Positions 56,749-64,000 of a DNA stretch of 64,000 bases are shown here, piece by piece. Both the position numbers and the translations under genes were made by a program. This DNA comes from Stomoxys calcitrans (taxonomy: Eukaryota; Arthropoda; Insecta; Diptera; Muscidae). The notes beneath the pieces are model-generated. The model had not been told where the DNA came from. It was given only the letters and a program-made list of their open reading frames with translations, and searched no databases. The stretch spans positions 29,621,266-29,685,265 of the forward strand of contig NC_081555.1 in assembly GCF_963082655.1 (NCBI RefSeq), written 5' to 3'. Each line of letters starts with the position of its first letter. Position 1 is the first letter of the stretch.

Positions 56749-57955
56749 TACCCATATGTTGGGTGTGTGGTAAAGAAGATCGCCCATGAACTAAGGGAGT
56801 AGGGAACCACCAAGCGTTTCTCGAAGTTTGGGCACTCTTCCATAATCCTGCGAATTGGTGGTGCGGCCAAATAAAATTTGTTCCAGGAAAATGCCTTTGT
56901 ATTAACAGGTTGGATGTCTTTTTCCCCATAAGAGAGCTCTGGTCTGGGAGAATCCCTACTTTTCCTAGATCCTGTGTAGGAGCAGGTGGGTCCGGATTGT
57001 TTGTGGGCACTGTCGCAGGAGTTGTCATTTATTTCCTAGGCATTGGGTAATCATGTAGTCTTTTGAACGGATGTAGAAAAAGTTTGCACACAACTAAAGG
57101 AGTTCATTTCGATGCTGATACAGCTGCTTGTTCGGAATATGAAATATTCACTGACCCTTTGCGGCGCCTAAGGCTCTGGCAAAAGGTCAGTGAACTCTCA
57201 TTCTACGAGCTCCATGCTTAAGTAGATTTATTTTAATTTCTATAAAAAAATTCTATTTCCATAAAGTTTTTTATCAAAATTGTTTTAGAAAAAGTATAAA
57301 TTGCATTTTTTAAAGTACCTTCCAGAGATTTGTTTTATTTTTTAATTTCCATGTTAGATTTTGATACCTATGTTATATTTTGTTTGTTTCACTTTTTATG
57401 TAAAAATAATTTTCACACACACAACAATAAAAACATTCATATATGAATGTATATAGGGAAATGCAAGTTACATGTCGCATCATTTCAACTCTGCAGCTTG
57501 GACATAAACCCCACTGCAGGCAAGACCATAGTTTGCTAGTTATCTGTTTCTTATTTTATAGATGGCACGATTATTTATATTCTCAGAGTGACATCTGTAA
57601 CAAGCACTTAAACCGAAAATCAACTATCGATTATATGGGTTTGTATTTATCGATGGATCATTCAACAAAGTTACATAATTTTACTGCATGTGCATGCGAC
57701 ACCAAGCCAAACTGCTGTATGTGACACCAGGCACGCGAGTAATAATGGGTGGTCGATGGGATTCAATTCCCCTGTAATGAGTATCCCAGGGTCTACACAA
57801 TGGTGCGTGATAACAGTTCGGAATGGATGTTGTTATTTATAATCGACTACGAAAATCCGATAAACTTTAAATCGATTATAATATCCACCATCCATTTGGA
57901 ACTGATATCACTCTGCTCATGCAGCCCAGGGGATACTCATTCCAAGTGAATTAAA
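56749..57955. other. Intergenic DNA upstream of mRpL49
   Basis: A Pro-rich minus ORF (56741-57028) has no recognised domain and starts inside the A repeat. ATCGAT-type sites at 57626, 57649 and 57871 and CGATA at 57858 could be DREF/BEAF-type promoter elements of the downstream housekeeping gene. A 12-bp inverted repeat (AATGAGTATCCC / GGGATACTCATT) is at 57776 and 57930. Confidence 0.45.
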
Positions 57956-58015
57956 ACCAGGCCGATTTGAGTTTTTGAATCGACTCAGGTGACGAGCCGC
58001 CGCACCGTTACGCCG

Positions 58016-58022
58016 TTCAGTC
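58016..58022 (+). promoter_or_regulatory. Possible initiator of mRpL49
   Basis: TTCAGTC at 58016-58022 fits the insect initiator (TCAGTY), 67-70 bp upstream of the ATG at 58086. No TATA box is seen at the right distance. The transcription start itself is not demonstrated. Confidence 0.3.
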
Positions 58023-58085
58023 GATTGCAAGCAACTCAGCACTTATTTCTCTGTTTTTCCGAAAATTAACCATCTGTTAAAAGTT

Positions 58086-58667
58086 ATGGCATTGTTACAA
58101 AAATTATTGAAAGAAATTAGTACCAGATCTCTAAGAGTAAGCTTTTAAATAATGTGTTTTATGTAACTACAATGTGTATACTCCTTTCAGTTGCCGGTAT
58201 CAGCGCGCTATTCCAGCTATTTGTCTTCGGATCAGGTGCAATCAATTGACCAATATCCTGAGGTTGAGATTCTTAAAAATCCTCCAGAATGGAAATATGT
58301 GGAACGATTGCTGCCCAAACCAGTTGTCCCCAAGGTAGTGCATAAGGCCGAGTATCCTTCTGGCTGGAAACCACCAGCTTTCACTGTAGCCGATATCGAC
58401 AAACTCGAATACTTTGTGGCCCGCTCACGTAATCATATGGTTCCCGTTTATTTGGAAACAACATTTCGAGGACAACGCCGGGTGACCGTAGTAAGACATG
58501 TGCAAGGCAATTTATGGCAATTGGAAAAAGAAATAAGGGAGATAGTGGAAAAGGCACGCAATGGCAGAAAATGTGCCACACGCGTCAACGAAATGAGTGG
58601 TCAAGTGCGAGTACACGGTGACTATGTCGACATTGTAAGAGAACATTTAAAAGCCAAAGGCTACTAA
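58086..58667 (+). CDS. mRpL49: Mitochondrial large ribosomal subunit protein mL49, two exons
   Basis: Join of 58086-58136 and 58191-58667 with a 54-bp intron (AGA|GTAAGC ... CTCCTTTCAG|TTG), giving 175 residues. Exon 1 encodes [17 protein letters not shown], an Arg/Lys-bearing amphipathic start expected of a mitochondrial import signal. The C-terminal half (about 88-175) is the Img2/mL49 domain, with [32 protein letters not shown] and the terminal [20 protein letters not shown]. The protein is a structural component of the mitoribosome 39S subunit. The ATG is the first in a short leader and the phase is preserved across the splice. AATAAA follows the stop by only three bases (58671), so the 3-prime UTR is very short. 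It lies tail to tail with the BRMS1-like gene. Confidence 0.93.
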
Positions 58668-58855
58668 AAAAATAAAATTTATTGCCTTTTGTTAATTTGT
58701 TAAAATTTCCACACTTAGTAGAATTTTTTTATTTCAAAACTTAAGAACTAAAACTAGAAACCAAATGAATACCTTATGAAAGAATAGCAGTTAGGAAGCA
58801 GAGAATGAGTACTAGTTCATTAAAAGATAGGGATGGATAAGTGAATGGTTTAGGG

Positions 58856-59870
58856 TCATGTTGCAACAGGGCCCACCATTGTGGTTGAACGTTTAAGGGC
58901 TTTGCGTATAGTAGTCCAGTCTTCTAAAATATCTTCTTCGTGCAGCATATACACAATGAAAGGTCCATTGACAGTGACAGCCTTTTTGCGGGCCGGCCCC
59001 CGCACTTTGCTATGACGTTTGTCATTGCCCCAATCGTCCCAGGAGATATCTACATTATGTCGGTCCTCCTCCAGGCGTCTTATTTTCTCCATGAGGTCAT
59101 CATAAATTTGATCTAAAGCCAATTGTTTTTCACTCTATAAATAAGTTTTAGAAAAACATTTAGCTTAAGTTTGTTCTAAATAAAACTTATAACAAGTAAA
59201 GCTCACCTCAAAGTTTTGTAACGCTGCTTGTTCCTCGCTCAAGAACTTATGCTCTATGTTTTCCAAACGATATCGTTTTAAAATTTCTGCCACCTCAATG
59301 CGATTTTTATAAACTTTGTCTAGCTCCTTTAAGGGTTGCAAATATTCCTCGGATCTTCCATTGCGCACTTCGGCCGATTGCCTTTCAATTTGATTAATAC
59401 GTTCGGTGTAATATTGTTCCCGGAGCTGGCTAAATTGTTTTTCTAAATGGTCTAAAAACCGAAAATGAGAGCTTGCTAAAATGTTGCTTGAATTAAAAAG
59501 TCAAGGCGTTTACCTAGGATTTCTAAACATTCTGAACGTCGCCTTTCGATCTCATTCACATCCATTTCGGATGAATCGTCCGAATCAATTTCATTTGCCT
59601 CCTCATCGCTGGACTCATGGCCTTGGCTGGAGTTGGAATGCTCGGATTCCGAGTTGGAACCGGCACCACCTGAAAAATGTATGTAGGTGAATATGAATGT
59701 AAGGGTCTTCCACAAGATACATAAAGATTATTTGAGGTCATTTCGACTTGAGCTTCAACAAGCAAAAATTATTGACTTTTATTGTATTAACTAAGATAGC
59801 CTTTCATCCTCCAGTAGAAAGTTTCTTTCGTATACTAACCATCGGATTCGCCACCATTTTTCACAGGCAT
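58856..59870 (-). CDS. BRMS1L: BRMS1/Sds3-family corepressor subunit (BRMS1-like), four exons
   Basis: Join (minus) of 59870-59840, 59669-59514, 59451-59207 and 59134-58856: 711 nt, 236 residues. All introns have GT and AG and keep phase: GTTAGT...TTTCAG, GTAAAC...TTTTAG, GTGAGC...TTATAG. Residues 1-50 are acidic and Ser-rich (SSDEEANEIDSDDSSEMD). From about 50 the Sds3-like domain follows: EIERRRSECLEIL, a long coiled coil (LEKQFSQLREQYYTERINQI), EEYLQPLKELDKVYKNRIEV, KIRRLEEDRHNVDI and VNGPFIVYMLHEEDILEDWT (199-218). These are BRMS1/BRMS1L signatures; the short C-terminus after ILEDWTTIRKAL favours BRMS1L over SUDS3. Family members dimerise through the coiled coil in the Sin3-HDAC complex and repress transcription in the nucleus. 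Confidence 0.92.
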
Positions 59871-60647
59871 CTTATGTGGAAACTTAGATCAGCTATGGCA
59901 AATTTTCCTATCTTGCCGAGGAATATGTAGCTCAAATCGACGTGTTTTCTATTTTAATTTTATGTTTTCTTTGCTTTTTTCAATAAAAAACAATGTAATT
60001 TCTATTTTAGCAGCCAGCTAGCTTCTTGTAGGTGTCTAAACGTAGATGTGTAGATGTATCAAAAGCAGAGTTGCCGTTTCTTGCATGAAAACATAAAAAC
60101 CAAAACAATGAAGAAGAAGACCACGATAACAAAAATTCAACAAAGGGTGATAACATATCGCGCTTAATATTCAAATTCTGATATCACTTTACCAAGTAAA
60201 GCAAAAATTGAAGAATAGAAGCTTTTATACAAGAGAAAATAGTTTTTCATTCATAACTTCGCGGCACAAAAACCTCTCAAAACGGTATGACCGATCAGTG
60301 TGAGTTAGAGATGGAAGGTATGTAGGAGTAGATCAGTAGAACGATATATTCACATTGGAGGCCAAGTGTTACATGGCCTTCCCATAACTACCTAAAGGAC
60401 ATGTTGACATGTTAGTCGACTAAGACGACATGGGACACAAAAAATGTCATTTGGGGGAGTACCAATCAAATTAAAATATGTATGCGGGACAAAGTGTCTG
60501 CGAATGTCAAAAACGGAAATGTAAGCCGATTAAAACAGTATGAGTATCAAATGAATGGTAGGTATTTAGGAGAAGAGTTGAAATTTAATATCCAAAGCTT
60601 TGCAGGGCCGTCCGCCATAAAAAACACCAAACAGAGACCATATGTTA
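59871..60647. other. Upstream of the BRMS1-like gene; no further gene
   Basis: Probably holds the BRMS1-like promoter and 5-prime UTR (minus). No motif strong enough to place a start was seen. Nothing else was recognised to 60,647. Confidence 0.45.
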
Positions 60648-60755
60648 CTCAATCCCATGGAAACCGGCTGTATGTACCGGATTTACCCGATGGAGTCCTT
60701 CATCGGCAAGGGCTGCCGACTCTGTACAACACACTGTTACAACAACAACAATATT
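60648..60755. repeat. CAA-tailed repeat (E1 type)
   Basis: CCCATGGAAACCGGCTGTAT, TCCTTCATCGGCAAGGGCTG and the CTGTTACAACAACAACAATA tail match 32,437-32,542. Confidence 0.6.
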
Positions 60756-61244
60756 TTACTCACATTAAATGTGCTTAGGAGTAGAGTGGGGATCTGATAT
60801 CTAAATTTGTTTTGAAGCGTTTACAGGCTTCACCTCCCCACAAACAAAAATGTAGGTCGATCGAAACAACATGGGTCTTTAATGAAGGGCCTATAAGATA
60901 ATAATTTGCTCATTGTCCGTAAAGAAGTTCACAATTGGCAATTCTTTAGCAGTAACATTGCTAAAGAATAATGAGGTAGCGGCAGCCAATAGGTTGTCAT
61001 TGTAGCTTTTAAAGATCAGAGGGATAAGGTAAGTGGGACCCTTGGAAACATTTGGATATAATGTGCTCTGTGAAGTTTGAATGAAAGAACTCTCTGGTTT
61101 AGCATCGAAAGGAAAAAGATTTTTGAACTACTTCTGGTAAATACTGAGAAGGTGTCTCTAGAAGAATGAGATGATCGAACATTTGCTGTTTTCACTCCTG
61201 ATATGTCCCGGCTCGAGTTACTATGAGCACCACACACGCAGTAG
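60756..61244. other. Intergenic DNA without clear gene
   Basis: No recognised repeat or coding motif, apart from possible decayed nLTR-2 tail sequence from about 61,020. Confidence 0.4.
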
Positions 61245-62317
61245 GTGTTCAATAGTCCCTTCTTCTTCGGTGTCTGTCAGCATGTTTAGCTATTAGACAT
61301 TGGCCTGCCATGACGGACTAATGACTGAGACGATTGCAAAGCGGTAGCCCTCTTCTAGTCTAGGTTAGGCCCCATAGGTTTGGAATGCTCATAGACCCCT
61401 CTTTGCGATCATCTATCATTCGTTGCCCTTCGGGCCTGTTCCTGAAAACTGGTCTTACATGTCGCTAAAGGCATACCCACAGGTTCCAGTTTCACTGGAA
61501 AGTGTAAGGTAGTTCCTTGTCTCGCAAGCTCGTCCGCTTTACGATTCCCTGGGATATCTCTGTGGCCCGGCACCCAGAATAGGTGAATTTTTAACTGTTC
61601 AGCCATTTGGTTGATAGATCTGCGACAGTCGAGCGCGCTTTTTGTTTTCAGAAATGTTTTTTCCGTCGATTTAATGGCTGCCTGGCCAATCATCGTTATG
61701 TTCCGGCACGGGATAGCTGTGTGCACCACACAAGTTGGAACTTTGAGGTCCGATCTTTGTGGTGTTCTTTGCTGTCACGAGAAGCTTAGCTGCGAGCTGC
61801 CGTCCACAGGTTGCGGATAGTGGAATGCTGCATACGCAGTAGCTGCAACGGCAGTAACGGACAAATAGCGGTATCGAGCGAAGAGTCTTAGTGAGAGCTA
61901 GGGTGGCACCGCCTCTTGCACAAATACTGAGTGCCTATGATGCTCAATATAACAAGGCGAGTTACTAGCGCTTATAAATAACCAATGGCAACTCTGTTTC
62001 AGCGGCGATCAGTCCTTTGGACCGGAACGAGCTAACTCGCCTACAGGAGCTTGACGAGGACATCACCTCCACATGAAAATGTTGTTACAACAACAACACA
62101 ACAATATATCTTGGCTATTACACCACTTCCTTAATTGCAGGGAGCTCCGCTTGATACACACTGCAGTGGTCGGTTAGCCTTTTCGCCACACTAAAACCCT
62201 CCTCTAGTTGTCTAGTTTAAAAGCATCCGTATAGAAGTCTATGTAACTTCTATTACCAGGGATATCGTAGTTCCAATCGGTTCTATCAGGAATAGTTGTA
62301 CAGTAATTTTTATCAAA
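61245..62317 (-). pseudogene. nLTR-2 RNase H fragment, interrupted by a CAA-tailed repeat
   Basis: Minus strand: SYIDFYTDAFKL (62,260), VYQAELLAIKE-like (62,165-62,130), then an E2 insertion, then ITMIGQAAIKSTEK and FWVPGHRDIPGNRKADELAR, the last RNase H motif with its His and Asp (61,590-61,520), then the Cys-His tail at about 61,290. The order is that of the copy at 5,619. Frameshifted and inactive. Confidence 0.83.
61812..62105 (+). repeat. CAA-tailed repeat (E2 type), nested in nLTR-2
   Basis: Starts TGCGGATAGTGGAATGCTGC, has ACAAATACTGAGTGCCTATG and GACATCACCTCCACATGAAA, and ends GTTGTTACAACAACAACAC. It splits the nLTR-2 RNase H between its Glu motif and next Asp motif. Confidence 0.7.
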
Positions 62318-62516
62318 AGTACGGATAGTGAAGTGCTTCATACGGAGTAACTGCAATTGCAGCCGCGAAAAATCAATTCCTGACTTAAATACTGAGTGGG
62401 TATGATCCACGATACAACTTTTCGAGTTTTTGGCGCCTTCAAAAAACTAATGACCATCATGTTCCTGCAGCGATCGGTTCGTCAGCTCCACATGAAAATA
62501 TGGCTACAACAACAAC
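62318..62516 (+). repeat. CAA-tailed repeat (E2 type), second copy
   Basis: TACGGATAGTGAAGTGCTTC, AAATACTGAGTGGGTATGAT, CAGCTCCACATGAAAATATG and a GCTACAACAACAACATGG tail parallel the copy at 61,812, with a deletion in the middle. Confidence 0.7.
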
Positions 62517-62962
62517 ATGGACCGATATGGCACATTTACAATACCAACTGACCTACACTAATAGCCGTATTTGTGAATAATTTTAAGCGCCTGGATTTAT
62601 TCCTTCTAAAGTTTGCGTGCTTTTGAAAGATTATATATAAACTTGGTTGGGTCTCAGATCAATATTTCGATGTGTTACAAACGGAAAGACGAAATTATGC
62701 CAAATATGGTCTGAATCGGTCAATAACCTCAAATAGCTCCCATATAAACCGATCTCACTTCTTGAGCCCCTACAGGCCGCAATTCTTATCCGAGTTGGCT
62801 GAAATTTTGCACAATGACATCTACTTTGTCTTCAACATCCAAGCCACGTTTAACCCGAATCGGTTCATAACCGAATATAGCTTCAATAGCATAGCAATTC
62901 TTTCTTCAACAGCATAGCATTTTTCCATTACCAGGCAAATAACTTGACAAATGTGATCCATG
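62517..62962. repeat. Inverted pair of family A fragments
   Basis: 62,517-62,694 is plus orientation (right end: TCAGATCAATATTTCGATGT, TTACAAACGGAAAGACGAA). 62,695-62,962 is minus orientation (modules TCCCATATAAACCGATCTCA and GAGTTGGCTGAAATTTTGCA), ending in GTGATCCATGGTCTATA. Confidence 0.75.
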
Positions 62963-63244
62963 GTCTATACAACCTGCACGTTGGCATCAATCGTTGCTCT
63001 TGGAGATTGAGGCGGCTGCATCTGCTGGATCGTAATTAAGCCAGAACTACTCTGCTTTGCCGGGGGAGGTCAATTTCTTTAGGTGCAATGGGAGGCGGCC
63101 GTTCTTAAAGGATAACATTCACCCGGTAGCTATTCACCGCATGTGCTACCGTGTCTGCATGAATGCTGTCTACAAAGTGGTTTAAAAGAGATCCAAGTCA
63201 CCTCACGGCAAAGAAAAATTACAATGTGAAAGACACTTATACTA
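62963..63244. other. Spacer without recognised gene
   Basis: No recognised feature; some GGCGGC-rich words near 63,010 and 63,090. Confidence 0.35.
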
Positions 63245-63465
63245 TTCTTATATGAATTAAAGCATGGGTACTTAAGAAGACAGTTTGGGCAATTCTTAAA
63301 GTATTCGAGAAGAGAATCCTTCGTAAAGTACAAACATATCTACATATATGTAAATGAACTAATCTGCGTTAACGGAGAGTTGCGTTTTATACACCTATAA
63401 CTAAATACACAAAAATAAAACGCCTACGTTAGCGAGGTCAAGTTGTGAGAATGGAAATCATCACT
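63245..63465 (+). pseudogene. RTE-like RT C-terminal scrap
   Basis: KHGYLRRQ / ILKVFEKRILRKV and LICVNGELRF-type frames and the ACGTTAGCGAGGTCAAGTTG segment parallel 54,985-55,180. It is short and frameshifted. Confidence 0.65.
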
Positions 63466-64000
63466 TGATCCCTGTAGTGCCTTGTGTGTTTCTGCCTATT
63501 TAGAGGATGTAAAAGTGGCGCATCTAGTAATTGCGTTACTTCTTTGTATGCTACCCTATATAAGAGTTATAAGAAGTACATATGCAAATCTTAGATTCTA
63601 TTTTGTGTATATCGAAAAAATTAGTGTATAGAACTTATCTTAATTTTAGTCTATGTAACCAGCAATCATATTTCACAGTATATGACACTGCTACTATAAT
63701 TTCATAAACTATCGTTTAACACTTGACAAGTTGGGAAGACATTTGGTACTGAACACCATAATTATTCCCCATTTGATATAATTTGTAGAAAAGCCAAACT
63801 TATATAATAATTACAATATATCGGAAATGTTAAATGGCTGATTATATCATGTTTATCTAAAGCCATTTGTTTTTCTCCTAAATAATAAATGGAACAATAT
63901 TAATATGAAAATATGTGGTTAAATTCTCAGTTTCATTGAATGGAAGGTTTTAAGAAAGTGACACTTTATGTACGTACATACGTATATCAGTGTAAGATTA
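63466..64000. other. AT-rich terminal stretch
   Basis: No gene, RNA or known repeat was recognised to the end of the window. Confidence 0.5.

Noticed and set aside
56741..57028. 95-codon Pro-rich minus ORF
   Set aside because: No domain seen and its C-terminal end overlaps the terminal bases of an A repeat; kept only as a note.

Overview
The window is eukaryotic nuclear DNA, most likely from a calyptrate (muscoid) fly. Spliced genes with GT-AG introns encode a MADF-BESS protein, mitochondrial ribosomal protein L49 and a BRMS1/Sds3-family protein. The rest is dense with insect-type transposons: RNase H-bearing I-group non-LTR elements, a Jockey element, an RTE-like element, Ty1/copia and gypsy fragments, mariner-type MITEs and a tRNA-headed SINE. 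The genus (Stomoxys/Musca-like) is inferred from the character of the repeats and was not checked against a database. Most ORFs over 60 codons lie in transposons, repeats or antisense shadows. || Layout. 1-6.5 kb: remnants of a dispersed repeat (family A), non-LTR RNase H fragments, a gypsy integrase fragment between 94-bp inverted arms, and a mariner scrap. 6.5-13.25 kb: a satellite of about 230 copies of a 29-bp unit, part of it duplicated at a 2,620-bp offset. 14-19.6 kb: piled-up non-LTR pieces, including one long minus-strand element (ORF1 with internal repeats, endonuclease, RT), and a decayed copia pol. 19.6-24.7 kb: families A, B and C, with two MITEs inserted in C. 25.1-46.5 kb (minus): a two-exon MADF-BESS gene. 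Its 908-bp last coding exon and 157-bp first coding exon are separated by a 20.35-kb intron filled with A, B, C and F repeats, a Jockey element, SINE copies, a third MITE and a 146-bp tandem amplification of an RNase H segment. 47.9-49.15 kb: a hairpin-forming 31-bp minisatellite. 49.3-56.7 kb: MITEs, more A and C copies, and RT fragments of two non-LTR types. 58.0-59.9 kb: the only compact gene pair, mRpL49 (+) and a BRMS1-like gene (-), tail to tail 188 bp apart. 60-64 kb: another non-LTR fragment, CAA-tailed repeats, inverted A fragments and an RTE scrap. || Function. The three genes do not form a pathway. mRpL49 belongs to the mitochondrial large ribosomal subunit. The BRMS1-like protein is expected in the Sin3-Rpd3 histone deacetylase complex. 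The MADF-BESS protein is expected to be a sequence-specific DNA-binding regulator. || Main structural observation. Repeat families A, C and F share a module of about 152 bp and a common core, so they look like branches of one modular repeat superfamily. In several A copies the modules keep one frame open with a recurring ~51-residue peptide.
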